From Flavobacterium sp. (GTDB lineage Bacteria > Bacteroidota > Bacteroidia > Flavobacteriales > Flavobacteriaceae), in NCBI GenBank assembly GCA_015234525.1, contig JADGMX010000010.1:62001-126000 (forward strand): 64,000 bases of DNA. Direction: 5' to 3'. A program made the position numbers and the translations under genes. Positions 51,531 to 60,169 of this stretch are shown one piece after another. The notes under the pieces were generated by a model, which had not been told where the DNA came from, searched no databases, and was given only the letters and a program-made list of their open reading frames with translations. Positions within the stretch are counted from its first letter, which is position 1. The number at the start of each line of letters is the position of its first letter.

Positions 51531-52445
51531 CTATTTATCGAGGTCGGCGCGAATTTTTTCCATAATCGCACTGCCGCCGTTGGTTAAAATTTCATTGCCC
51601 GCCATCTCGCCCAAAGTCTGGTAATCCTTGAGTTCAGCGGTTCTTTCTACGTGTACGCGCTGCTTGCCATTGATCGAAAACAAGGCGCCTTCAAACCTGA
51701 TTGTGTTGTCTACAATGGTTGCGAGTGCTCCGATTGGCGCAGTACAACCACCTTCTAATGTGCGTAAAAACTTACGTTCTATATGAGTGCAAATCTCGCT
51801 TTCGTTGTGATTGAGTTTGCCGACAGCTTCCCGTGAGAAATCGTCGTGTTGCATTGCTGCCACTACCATTGCGCCTTGCGCGGGAGCCGGAATCATCCAG
51901 TCTAACGAAAGAAAATGCTCCGGCGTAAGGTTGATTCGGTGTAATCCTGCTGCGGCGAAAACGGCACCATTCCACTGATTATCCTGCAATTTCTGAAGCC
52001 TGGTGTTCACATTTCCGCGAAGATCGACAACCTCGTGATGCGGATATCGGTGCAACCATTGGGCCTGGCGACGCAAACTTCCGGTCGCGATGGTGTTTGG
52101 CTGTGTAAAATCGATTTGGCCTTTGTGGACTAAAATGTCGGTTGGCGACTCGCGTTTAAGAACTGCCGCCTGAACAATGCCTGTGGGCAATAGCGTCGGG
52201 ACGTCTTTCATCGAATGAACAGCGATGTCGATGCGACCGCTGATCATTGCCGCGTCGAGGGTTTTGGTAAATATTCCGGTGATTCCGAATTCGTAAAGCG
52301 GTTTGTCGAGGACGATATCGCCGACGGATTTCGTTGGAATGACCTCAGTTTTGTAACCCAGATCGTTGAGTTTTTTTTCAACTGTGTGTGCTTGCCAGAG
52401 TGCGAGCTCACTGTCTCGGGTGCCGATGCGGATGACTTTATTCAT
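51531..52445 (-). CDS. hemC: porphobilinogen deaminase (hydroxymethylbilane synthase)
   Basis: Polymerises four porphobilinogens. The 304-residue protein starts IRIGTRDSELALWQA and carries the cofactor-binding Cys in LEGGCTAPIGA and the substrate-binding Arg motif ATGSLRRQAQWL. It is complete. Its start overlaps the hemA end by eight bases, indicating translational coupling. Confidence 0.97.
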   Translation of the reverse strand: MNKVIRIGTRDSELALWQAHTVEKKLNDLGYKTEVIPTKSVGDIVLDKPLYEFGITGIFTKTLDAAMISGRIDIAVHSMKDVPTLLPTGIVQAAVLKRESPTDILVHKGQIDFTQPNTIATGSLRRQAQWLHRYPHHEVVDLRGNVNTRLQKLQDNQWNGAVFAAAGLHRINLTPEHFLSLDWMIPAPAQGAMVVAAMQHDDFSREAVGKLNHNESEICTHIERKFLRTLEGGCTAPIGALATIVDNTIRFEGALFSINGKQRVHVERTAELKDYQTLGEMAGNEILTNGGSAIMEKIRADLDK

Positions 52446-53697
52446 TTGTTGCCGCTTCGATTTGAAAAATCTTTTCGATCCATTCGATGCTCTGATCGAC
52501 CATGGTGTTGTCGTCTTTCAGATGATTTGCAAAATGAGTCGTGATTTTTTGGATGATACGCGAACTGATGATTTCGGCTTGTTCTTCGTCGAAATTTGAG
52601 ATCTTTTTGCGTTGAAAATTCAGTTCAGACGTTTTGATAGTATTGAGTTTTGCTTTTAAGGCATGAATTGTTGGCGCAAATTTTCTGGCTTTAACCCAGG
52701 TTTTAAACTCTTCTTTCACTTCTTCGATGATGGCTTCTGCGGCAGGAAGATGGCTTCGACGTTTTTCGAGGGTTTCGTCGGTCATTTGCGAGAGCTCATC
52801 AAGGTGAACCAAAGTCACGCCGCTGATGTTGCGAACATCTTCATTGACGTTTTTTGGAATGGAAAGATCGAGGATCAAAAGAGGTTTTTTTAATTTGAGG
52901 ATTGCGGCATCCACGGTTGGATTGTGCGCTCCGGTTGCGACAACCAAGACATCTGCTTTTTGAATTTCAAGTTGCAGATCGGCATAATCTTTAACGACGA
53001 GGTTGAATTTACCCGCAATTTTTTCAGCTTTCCCCTTAGTCCGGTTAATTAGCGTTATATGCTCATTTTTGGTGTGTTTGACCAAATTTTCGCAGGTATT
53101 TCGGCCGATTTTGCCCGTTCCGAAAAGTAGGATGTTTTTATTCTTAAGATCATCCACATTACGAAGGATGAATTGCACCGATGCAAATGAAACTGACGTT
53201 GCGCCTGAACTAATTCCGGTTTCAGTTTTAATGCGCTTGCTGGCTTGAATGACTGAATTGATCAATCGTTCCATAAAGGCATTTGCCAAACCAATCGACT
53301 TTGCTTCGATAAAGCTGCTTTTAATCTGGCTGATGATCTCGAAATCGCCCAGAATCTGGCTGTCGAGACCGGTTCCAACGCGGAACATATGCGAGATTGC
53401 TTCCTGGTTTTTATAAACGTAGGCTACTTTCTGAAAATCTTCAACGGTACCATCGCTGTTTTCACAAAGAAGTTTGATCAATTGAAACGGATGTTCGGCA
53501 TACCCGTACATTTCGGTACGGTTGCACGTAGAAGTCACGATAAGGCTTTCTATCCCATCAGCTTTTGCCTGCTGCAATAGATTTGTTTTAGCCTTACTGT
53601 CGAGGCTGAATTTTCCTCTTATCTCGGCGTCAGCTTTCTTGTAACTCAGGCCAACTGCATAAAAGGTCTGGTGCTTCGACAATGTAGTATTATCCAT
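52438..53697 (-). CDS. hemA: glutamyl-tRNA reductase
   Basis: First committed step of heme synthesis through the C5 pathway. The 419-residue protein has the nucleophile Cys in TSTCNRTEMYGY, the NADPH-binding segment ILLFGTGKIGRNTCENL, and a C-terminal dimerisation domain (about 320-419). It leads the minus-strand operon hemA-hemC-hemD-hemE-unknown-hemF-hemB. The partner enzyme hemL is not in the window. A -7 element is seen 25 bases upstream. Confidence 0.97.
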   Translation of the reverse strand: MDNTTLSKHQTFYAVGLSYKKADAEIRGKFSLDSKAKTNLLQQAKADGIESLIVTSTCNRTEMYGYAEHPFQLIKLLCENSDGTVEDFQKVAYVYKNQEAISHMFRVGTGLDSQILGDFEIISQIKSSFIEAKSIGLANAFMERLINSVIQASKRIKTETGISSGATSVSFASVQFILRNVDDLKNKNILLFGTGKIGRNTCENLVKHTKNEHITLINRTKGKAEKIAGKFNLVVKDYADLQLEIQKADVLVVATGAHNPTVDAAILKLKKPLLILDLSIPKNVNEDVRNISGVTLVHLDELSQMTDETLEKRRSHLPAAEAIIEEVKEEFKTWVKARKFAPTIHALKAKLNTIKTSELNFQRKKISNFDEEQAEIISSRIIQKITTHFANHLKDDNTMVDQSIEWIEKIFQIEAATNE

Positions 53698-53722
53698 ATT
53701 ATGAACTTATCTAAAAGTTTCA

Positions 53723-53730
53723 CAAAATTA
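53723..53730 (-). promoter_or_regulatory. -7 promoter element of hemA operon
   Basis: On the minus strand this reads TAATTTTG, matching TAnnTTTG, 25 bases before the ATG. A TTG-containing stretch (TTGTTTTTATAAAAACG) lies at about the -33 position. Confidence 0.55.
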
Positions 53731-53824
53731 TCCCTATCGTTTTTATAAAAACAACGCTTAAGGTTCTTTTTATATCGATTAGGGTTTTTTAAATCGCGCT
53801 CCCGTAACATTTTGATTTTTATCG

Positions 53825-53883
53825 TACTTTTGCAGTGAATATGGGCACTCCGCAATTTTTTATTTAGAGTCAATCTAAATAAA
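53825..53883 (+). promoter_or_regulatory. AraC-gene promoter with a 10-bp-arm palindromic operator
   Basis: A -7 element TACTTTTG lies at 53825-53832. Downstream, at 53859-53883, is a perfect inverted repeat with arms TTTATTTAGA and TCTAAATAAA and a 5-base spacer GTCAA. The arms contain the TTTAGA/TCTAAA cores also found in the TonB-receptor promoter (30810-30825), and the right half matches the feoA leader. This suggests shared control of heme and iron genes, by inference through the DtxR-family protein encoded at 29977. Confidence 0.6.
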
Positions 53884-53925
53884 GTTGATTAAAAAATTGA
53901 ATTTTGTCCAGGCAAAAATATCGCT

Positions 53926-54801
53926 ATGGGTTCACAGGAAATTATTAAGATCGAGGAGGATTTTACCTTAATCAGGTTTGAGAATAACTCCGACGATGTT
54001 TTTCGTGCCACACATGAGGTTAAGAGTGGATTGATTCAGTTTCACTTCGGTCTTAAAGGTCGGGCAAAGTTTATCTTCAATCAGGGCAATTATGCATTGG
54101 ATCTTCGCGAGGAGAAGTCGCTTTTACTTTATAATCCTCAGAAAGAGCTGCCGTTGAATCTGGAGTTGGCGCGTCAATCGTGGGTGATTTCGGTTATTAT
54201 TTCCATTAAAAAATTCCACGCTTTGTTTTCGTCAGAGGCCGATTACATTACGTTCCTGAGTGATGAAAACAAGGACAAAAAATATTACAACGAGGGAAAT
54301 ATCAGTCCGTCAATGGCAATTGTTCTCAGTCAACTTTTCCATTACACCTTACATCCGTCGATAAAGAACTTGTATTACAAAGGGAAAGGCTATGAACTTT
54401 TGAGTTTGTATTTCAATCGCTCTGAAGATCCCGACGCTGAGCAATGTCCGTTTCTGACGGATGAAGTCAACGTATTAAAAATCCGAAAGGCCAAAGAAAT
54501 CATTATTGCAAACATGGCTGAGCCGCCTGGACTTCAGGAACTCGCGGATCAGGTAGGTCTGAATCTGAAAAAGCTAAAAATGGGCTTTAAGCAGATTTAC
54601 GGCGATACGGTCTACGGATTTCTATTTGATTACAAAATGGATTACGCGCGCAAGCTTTTGGACAGCGGATCCTATAACGTGAATGAAGTCGGTTTGAAAA
54701 TCGGCTACAGCACCGGAAGCCATTTTATTGCCGCATTCAAGAAAAAATTTGCCACAACACCAAAAAAATATCTCATGTCGGTTCCCGTCAACGCCGGCTA
54801 A
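53926..54801 (+). CDS. AraC family transcriptional regulator (PchR-like)
   Basis: A 291-residue regulator with a cupin-like N-terminal sensory region (about 30-150) and a C-terminal AraC double helix-turn-helix (about 190-288; GLQELADQVGLNLKKLKMGFKQIYGDTVYGF and VGLKIGYSTGSHFIAAFKKKF). It resembles the PchR group, which senses iron or siderophores in other bacteria. It lies between hemA and hemH and its leader carries a palindrome shared with iron-related promoters. I infer a role in tuning heme synthesis to iron. The effector is unknown. Confidence 0.9.
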   Translation: MGSQEIIKIEEDFTLIRFENNSDDVFRATHEVKSGLIQFHFGLKGRAKFIFNQGNYALDLREEKSLLLYNPQKELPLNLELARQSWVISVIISIKKFHALFSSEADYITFLSDENKDKKYYNEGNISPSMAIVLSQLFHYTLHPSIKNLYYKGKGYELLSLYFNRSEDPDAEQCPFLTDEVNVLKIRKAKEIIIANMAEPPGLQELADQVGLNLKKLKMGFKQIYGDTVYGFLFDYKMDYARKLLDSGSYNVNEVGLKIGYSTGSHFIAAFKKKFATTPKKYLMSVPVNAG

Positions 54802-54812
54802 ATACACTATAT

Positions 54813-55844
54813 ATGAAAGGAGTTTTACTGGTAAACCTCGGATCGCCTAAGAGTCCGGAGCCAAAAGACGTCAAGCCTTATCTCGACGAATTTTTAATGG
54901 ATAAATATGTGATCGATGTTCCGTACCTGCTTCGTGCGCTATTGGTACGCGGAATCATACTTCGCAAACGACCTGAGCGTTCGGCCGCAGCTTACAAAAA
55001 AATATGGACTGACGAAGGTTCGCCGCTAATTGTGCTTTCCAAAAGAATGCATGAAAAAGTGAAAAAGCAAGTCGATATTCCGGTATCGTTGGCAATGCGA
55101 TATGGCGAGCCTTCCATCTTAAACGGCCTGCAGGAACTTGTCGACCAAGGTGTAACTGATGTTTTGCTGTTTCCGCTTTATCCGCAACATGCGATGGCAT
55201 CAACAACTACCATATTGGTTTTAGCCGAGGAACTTCGCAAAAAGCACTTTCCGCAGTTAACTTTCACAAACGTACCTGCATTTTACAACAAACCTGATTT
55301 TATTGATAATCTTGCAAATTCGATCAAGCGACATTTGGCAGGTTTCGATTACGATCATTTGTTATTTTCATACCACGGAATTCCCGAGCGTCACATCCGC
55401 AAAACTGATGTGACCAAATCTCATTGCAAAATTGATGGCTCTTGTTGCAACACACCTTCTCCGGCTCACGAATTTTGTTACAGACATCAGTGTTTTGAAA
55501 CCACACGCCAAGTTGTTGAAAGACTCGGCATTCCAAAAGAAAAATACAGCGAATCTTTTCAATCGCGACTTGCGGGCGATAAATGGCTCGAACCTTATAC
55601 CGACATTGAAATCAACAAAATGCCCGAAAAGGGAATTAAAAAGTTGGCGGTGGTAACTCCGGCGTTTGTGGCCGATTGCCTCGAAACTCTTGAGGAAATT
55701 GCGATGGAAGCCCGTCATCAATTTCTTGAGCATGGTGGCAACGATTTCCTTGCCGTTCCTTGTTTGAATGACGACGATGATTGGTCTGCTACGGTTGCCA
55801 AATGGATAATCGAATGGGCTGAAGCCGATAAAGTGCAAGTCTAA
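54813..55844 (+). CDS. hemH: ferrochelatase
   Basis: Inserts Fe(II) into protoporphyrin IX. The 343-residue protein begins MKGVLLVNLGSPKSPEPKDV and has the active-site His in FSYHGIPERHI. A segment from about 200 to 230 contains five cysteines (CKIDGSCC, CYRHQCF), a Cys-rich insertion seen in Bacteroidota HemH; a structural disulfide or metal site is possible. It follows the AraC gene by 11 bases and overlaps the MATE gene by one base. Confidence 0.96.
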   Translation: MKGVLLVNLGSPKSPEPKDVKPYLDEFLMDKYVIDVPYLLRALLVRGIILRKRPERSAAAYKKIWTDEGSPLIVLSKRMHEKVKKQVDIPVSLAMRYGEPSILNGLQELVDQGVTDVLLFPLYPQHAMASTTTILVLAEELRKKHFPQLTFTNVPAFYNKPDFIDNLANSIKRHLAGFDYDHLLFSYHGIPERHIRKTDVTKSHCKIDGSCCNTPSPAHEFCYRHQCFETTRQVVERLGIPKEKYSESFQSRLAGDKWLEPYTDIEINKMPEKGIKKLAVVTPAFVADCLETLEEIAMEARHQFLEHGGNDFLAVPCLNDDDDWSATVAKWIIEWAEADKVQV

Positions 55845-57181
55845 TGACACAAAACGCAGAAGATCTCGGGACCGGCAGCATCCGAAAGTTGTTGTTGCGG
55901 CAAGCAGTTCCGGCTTCTGTTGGCATTTTGTTCATGACCGTCAATATTTTGGTCGACACAATATTGGTCGGCAGATGGATCGGCCCGCTTGCCATTGCGG
56001 CACTCGCAGTTGTAACGCCAATCGCTTTTTTGATCGCCTCGATAGGTTTGGCTATCGGCATCGGCGGAAGTTCGGTGCTATCGCGTGCTTTAGGCGGAAA
56101 CGATCGCGAGAAAGCGCTGAGTACTTTTGCGCATCAGATCATGCTGACCTTTGTTTTGGCATCGGCGTTGGCAACAATAGGATTGGTGTTCCAAAAGGAT
56201 TTATTGCTGTTGTTTGGCGCTAAAGGGGAAATCCTAAAACCTGCAAGCATTTACCTGTTTCCAGTATTAATCGCGGTTCCGATTCAGGCGTTATGCACGG
56301 TTGGCAACAGTGTCATGCGTGCCGAAGACAAAGCAAAATTTGCGATGCTGTCGGTCATCATTCCATCGGTCGCCAACATTCTGCTCGATGTGCTACTCAT
56401 CAAAATACTGGACTTGGGAATATTGGGAGCCGCTTTGGCAACGGCATTCTCATTCGGACTTTGCTTCTTGTTTGTTATCTGGTTTTTTCTGATTAAATCG
56501 GATCTTCGCTTAAAACTTAAACATTTTGCTGTAAATCTTCCGCTGATCAGAGAAATTTCAGCATTAAGTTTGACGTCGTTTTCACGTCAGGGTGTTATCG
56601 GATTGCTGTCCATTTTACTCAACAACACACTTTTTACTTATGGTGGCGCGCATGCGGTGACCGTGTACGGAATCATCAGCCGAATGCTCATGTTTGCGCT
56701 TTTTCCGGTTAACGGAATTACTGAGGGTTTTCTGCCGATTGCCGGTTTCAATTACGGAGCCGAAAAATACAAACGAGTTCGCCGCGCCATTAGAACGGCT
56801 ATTGTTTATGCCGGCGGATTTGCAATTCTAATTTATGCCGCAATCTTAATTTTCGCCACACAAATTGTCAGTGTTTTTACCGAGGATCAGAATGTAATTA
56901 GCGATACCTCCGAAGCACTCCGATGGGTTTTTGCCGCATCGCCCATTATCGCAATTCAACTTATTGGCGCTGCCTATTTTCAGGCGGCGGGAAAACCCTT
57001 GAAAGCGCTGATGCTTACCTTGAGCAAACAAGGATTTTTCCTGATTCCGCTAATCCTGATTTTACCCAATTATTTTGGTATTTTTGGAGTATGGGTTGCT
57101 TTTCCGGTTGCCGATATTCTGGCTACGATCGTAACCGGCCTTTTCCTGAAAAAAGAAATGGCAACTAAACTAAAAGTATGA
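55844..57181 (+). CDS. MATE family efflux transporter
   Basis: A 445-residue inner-membrane antiporter of the multidrug and toxic compound extrusion family with twelve predicted spans in two halves. The N-terminal half shows IRKLLLRQAVPASVGILFMTVNILVDTILVG and GIGGSSVLSRALGG. It is coupled to hemH by one-base overlap and to hemJ by four bases. This tight packing hints that its substrate could be a porphyrin or heme precursor, which is a hypothesis; drugs are the family's usual substrates. Confidence 0.92.
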   Translation: MTQNAEDLGTGSIRKLLLRQAVPASVGILFMTVNILVDTILVGRWIGPLAIAALAVVTPIAFLIASIGLAIGIGGSSVLSRALGGNDREKALSTFAHQIMLTFVLASALATIGLVFQKDLLLLFGAKGEILKPASIYLFPVLIAVPIQALCTVGNSVMRAEDKAKFAMLSVIIPSVANILLDVLLIKILDLGILGAALATAFSFGLCFLFVIWFFLIKSDLRLKLKHFAVNLPLIREISALSLTSFSRQGVIGLLSILLNNTLFTYGGAHAVTVYGIISRMLMFALFPVNGITEGFLPIAGFNYGAEKYKRVRRAIRTAIVYAGGFAILIYAAILIFATQIVSVFTEDQNVISDTSEALRWVFAASPIIAIQLIGAAYFQAAGKPLKALMLTLSKQGFFLIPLILILPNYFGIFGVWVAFPVADILATIVTGLFLKKEMATKLKV

Positions 57182-57738
57182 CTGAACTTTACCCATATAT
57201 AAAATCGCTACATCTGATATTTGTCATCACGTGGTTTGCCGGACTTTTTTATATCGTCCGATTGTTTGTTTACCAGATTGAAGCCGATGCAAAGCCGTCG
57301 CCTGATCGGGAAATCCTTGGCGAACAATACAAATTGATGGCATCCCGACTTTGGTATATCATCACATGGCCTTCAGCAGTTTTGGCGAGCTTTTTTGCTT
57401 TTTGGATGATTTTCTTTACTGAAATCGGCGCCTTTTGGCTCACTCAATCATGGATGCACGTAAAACTGGCTTTCGTGTTTCTCCTTTATCTGTATCACGC
57501 AAAATGCCAACAGATATTCTCACAATTACAACGCGGTGAAATCCGCTACTCGACCAATTATATGAGATTGTGGAACGAAGGCGCGACGTTAATCCTTTTT
57601 TCAATCGTATTTTTAGTGATTGTTCGAAGTGCCATCAACTGGATTTATGGCGTGGTCGGATTGATCGCGTTCTCAGTAATGCTGATGATCGGATTTAAAA
57701 TATACAAACGGATTCGCGAACAAAATCAACAGCGATGA
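57178..57738 (+). CDS. hemJ: protoporphyrinogen IX oxidase, HemJ type
   Basis: Oxidises protoporphyrinogen IX to protoporphyrin IX, the step before ferrochelatase. The 186-residue membrane protein has four spans and the family signature LHLIFVITWFAGLFYIVRLFVY near the N-terminus, with the conserved His12, and WMHVKLAFV in the third span. HemJ replaces HemG/HemY in many bacteria. It overlaps both neighbours by four bases. Together with hemF and hemH it closes the protoporphyrin branch in this window. Confidence 0.9.
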   Translation: MTELYPYIKSLHLIFVITWFAGLFYIVRLFVYQIEADAKPSPDREILGEQYKLMASRLWYIITWPSAVLASFFAFWMIFFTEIGAFWLTQSWMHVKLAFVFLLYLYHAKCQQIFSQLQRGEIRYSTNYMRLWNEGATLILFSIVFLVIVRSAINWIYGVVGLIAFSVMLMIGFKIYKRIREQNQQR

Positions 57739-59204
57739 AAGCTTTTAACATATCAATGCTTTCTCTCCGGATCAGGATCTTCTTTTCGATGATCATCCTG
57801 ATTCTAATCGCATCGGTATTATTGGCGTCAATCTCAATCATCCAATTTAAAAACGAGGCAAAAGAATATCATCAGGAGCGACTTGAAAGCAAAGAAAACG
57901 CGATTAAAGAACACATCAATTACATTCTTTCAACCACAACCTACCCGCTCACTACCCAAAATTTACCACTGATTTTCAAGGATCGGATTTATGAACTTTC
58001 CGACATTCACAACCTAGAGATCAATATTTACGATCTTAATGGCCATCTCTTAAAATCTTCCAAAGCCACATTTTCAATCGACAGTGTGGCGCGACCGATA
58101 CCGAAATACATACTAAAACTCGTCCAGTCGTCGATGGAAAAAAGGTACGTCGACATTAAAAATATCGAAGGACGAAAAAACCGATCGTCGTTCAGCCAGA
58201 TCAAAGACGACAAATTTAAGCCACTCGGAATCCTGAATCTTCCCTATGTTGAAGATGATGGTTTTTATGAAACTGAACTTCAAAACTTCTTGATCAGGCT
58301 TGGCCAGGTTTATTCATTTATGCTCGTGATTGCATTCGGACTTGCGTACTTGCTCTCGACCTACATCACGCAATCGCTCAAAACCATTTCCGATAAAATG
58401 TCGGAAACCAGCCTTAGCCAAAAGAACGAGAAGATTATGCTGACCGAAACTTCCAAAGAGATAAAACTCCTGATCGATTCTTATAACCGAATGGTCGACG
58501 AACTCGAAGAAAGCGCTTTAAAACTCGCACAAAGCGAACGCGAAGAAGCTTGGCGGGAAATGGCAAAGCAAGTCGCACACGAGATTAAAAATCCGCTCAC
58601 GCCAATGCGGTTGACCGTGCAAAGTTTCCAGCGAAAATTTGATCCAAACGATCCCAATCTCAAACAAAAGCTCGACGATTACTCTGAAACTTTGATCCAA
58701 CAAATCGACACCATGACGTCGGTCGCGTCGGCGTTTTCGAATTTTGCATCGATGCCGGCTCAACAGAACGAAACACTGAACGTAGTGTCGGTGGTCGAAC
58801 TCGCGCTCGAAATTTTCAATGAAGATTACGTCGAATTTAAACGTGAAGAAACCGAGATCATTTCAAAAATGGACCGCACGCAGCTCATCCGAATTATCAC
58901 CAATCTCGTTAAAAATGCGATTCAGGCAATTCCGCCCGAGCAAGATCACAAATCGGTTTTGGTCAACATCAGTCGCAACAACGGATGTGTTCTCATTACC
59001 GTTCGCGACAACGGAATCGGTATCGAAAGCGACAACCTCAGCCGGATTTTCGAACCGAAATTCACCACAAAAAGCAGCGGAATGGGTCTCGGACTCGGAA
59101 TCATAAAAAATATCATCGAAAATTATAAAGGAACAATTACATTTGATAGCGAACCCGGCAAAGGCACCACATTTACCGTGTCACTGCCGATCATTAATAC
59201 CTAA
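57735..59204 (+). CDS. sensor histidine kinase (NtrY-like)
   Basis: A 489-residue membrane kinase: span 1 (about 12-35), periplasmic sensor (about 36-195), span 2 (about 195-215), HAMP-like linker, phosphoacceptor His282 in VAHEIKNPLTPM, and ATPase domain with NLVKNAIQAIPPE, RDNGIGIESDN and SGMGLGLGI. The H-box context matches NtrY-type kinases. No response regulator is encoded next to it. It overlaps hemJ by four bases, so it is made together with heme enzymes. The signal is unknown. Confidence 0.92.
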   Translation: MKAFNISMLSLRIRIFFSMIILILIASVLLASISIIQFKNEAKEYHQERLESKENAIKEHINYILSTTTYPLTTQNLPLIFKDRIYELSDIHNLEINIYDLNGHLLKSSKATFSIDSVARPIPKYILKLVQSSMEKRYVDIKNIEGRKNRSSFSQIKDDKFKPLGILNLPYVEDDGFYETELQNFLIRLGQVYSFMLVIAFGLAYLLSTYITQSLKTISDKMSETSLSQKNEKIMLTETSKEIKLLIDSYNRMVDELEESALKLAQSEREEAWREMAKQVAHEIKNPLTPMRLTVQSFQRKFDPNDPNLKQKLDDYSETLIQQIDTMTSVASAFSNFASMPAQQNETLNVVSVVELALEIFNEDYVEFKREETEIISKMDRTQLIRIITNLVKNAIQAIPPEQDHKSVLVNISRNNGCVLITVRDNGIGIESDNLSRIFEPKFTTKSSGMGLGLGIIKNIIENYKGTITFDSEPGKGTTFTVSLPIINT

Positions 59205-59213
59205 ATTACGACT

Positions 59214-59993
59214 ATGACTTTTGAAAATCTACTGGTTGCACACGAAAATGGCGTTGCAACAATCACCATCAACCGAACTGCAAAACTCAACGCGCTTAAC
59301 CGCAATACCATCAACGAACTTCACCAGGCGTTCTCCGATCTGAAATCGGATAATTCAATTCGCGTGATCATCCTTACCGGTTCCGGTGAAAAAGCTTTTG
59401 TTGCCGGTGCAGACATTGCCGAATTCGCGGATTTTTCAGTTGAAGAAGGCGCACAACTTGCAGCCCGCGGACAAGAACAACTTTTCGATTATATAGAAAA
59501 TTTCCCAAAACCTGTCATTGCGGCCATTAACGGTTTTGCTCTTGGCGGCGGACTAGAATTAGCCATGTCGTGTCATTTCAGGATTGCGTCGGAAAATGCA
59601 AAAATGGGTCTTCCCGAGGTTTCACTTGGCGTAATTCCAGGTTATGGCGGCACGCAGCGACTTCCGCAACTTGTCGGGAAAGGCAAAGCAATGGAAATGA
59701 TTATGACCGCCGGAATGATTGGCGCGGCGGAGGCAAGGAGTTTCGGATTGGTCAATAACGTGGTTACGCAAGTCGAGCTTTTAGACCATTGCCGTCAGAT
59801 CGCTGAGAAGATCATCAAGAATTCGCCGGTCGCGATTGCCTATGCGATTCAAGCGGTCAACGACGGATTTAAAGCAGGCGTCGATGGTTACAAATCGGAG
59901 ATAAAGGCCTTTGGTCAATGTTTTGGAACTGCCGATTTTAAAGAAGGAACGACCGCCTTTTTGGAAAAGCGCAAAGCCGAATTCAAAGGTTAA
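59214..59993 (+). CDS. enoyl-CoA hydratase/isomerase family protein
   Basis: A 259-residue crotonase-fold enzyme, probably hydrating enoyl-CoA in fatty-acid breakdown. The oxyanion-hole segments AFVAGADIAEFADF and INGFALGGGLELAMSC are present. The two catalytic glutamates are likely in MGLPEVSLGVIPGYGG. It starts nine bases after the kinase gene. Exact substrate cannot be fixed from sequence (crotonyl-CoA hydratase is the usual annotation). A terminator follows about 130 bases downstream, after a repeat. Confidence 0.93.
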   Translation: MTFENLLVAHENGVATITINRTAKLNALNRNTINELHQAFSDLKSDNSIRVIILTGSGEKAFVAGADIAEFADFSVEEGAQLAARGQEQLFDYIENFPKPVIAAINGFALGGGLELAMSCHFRIASENAKMGLPEVSLGVIPGYGGTQRLPQLVGKGKAMEMIMTAGMIGAAEARSFGLVNNVVTQVELLDHCRQIAEKIIKNSPVAIAYAIQAVNDGFKAGVDGYKSEIKAFGQCFGTADFKEGTTAFLEKRKAEFKG

Positions 59994-60009
59994 AACCTAC
60001 CAACCTTTT

Positions 60010-60127
60010 GCGTTAGGGATTGAAGCAAGGTGCCGTGCACCGCGAAAAGCCCGACCCGAAAGCGGCGGCGTAATTGTATTTGTCAGTAACGACGCGGTTC
60101 AAAGCCGACGGTTTTCGGGTAACGCCC
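60010..60127 (+). repeat. dispersed repeat, family B, copy 2
   Basis: Begins GCGTTAGGGATTGAAGC and ends GGTTTTCGGGTAACGCCC. The ends GCGTTA (60010) and TAACGC (60120) are complementary. It shares both ends with the copy at 5474-5563, but the middle is different. Confidence 0.75.
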
Positions 60128-60163
60128 AAACCTCCCAAGTTGAAAGATTTGGGTTTTTTTTTT
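60125..60163 (+). terminator. rho-independent terminator after enoyl-CoA hydratase
   Basis: CCCAAA (60125-60130), or alternatively CCCAA (60134-60138), pairs with the TTTGGG at 60148-60153, which is followed by ten T residues. Confidence 0.7.
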
Positions 60164-60169
60164 GGATTT

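Noticed and set aside
55368..55850. 160-residue minus-strand frame inside hemH
   Set aside because: Antisense to the ferrochelatase active-site region with no recognisable motif.
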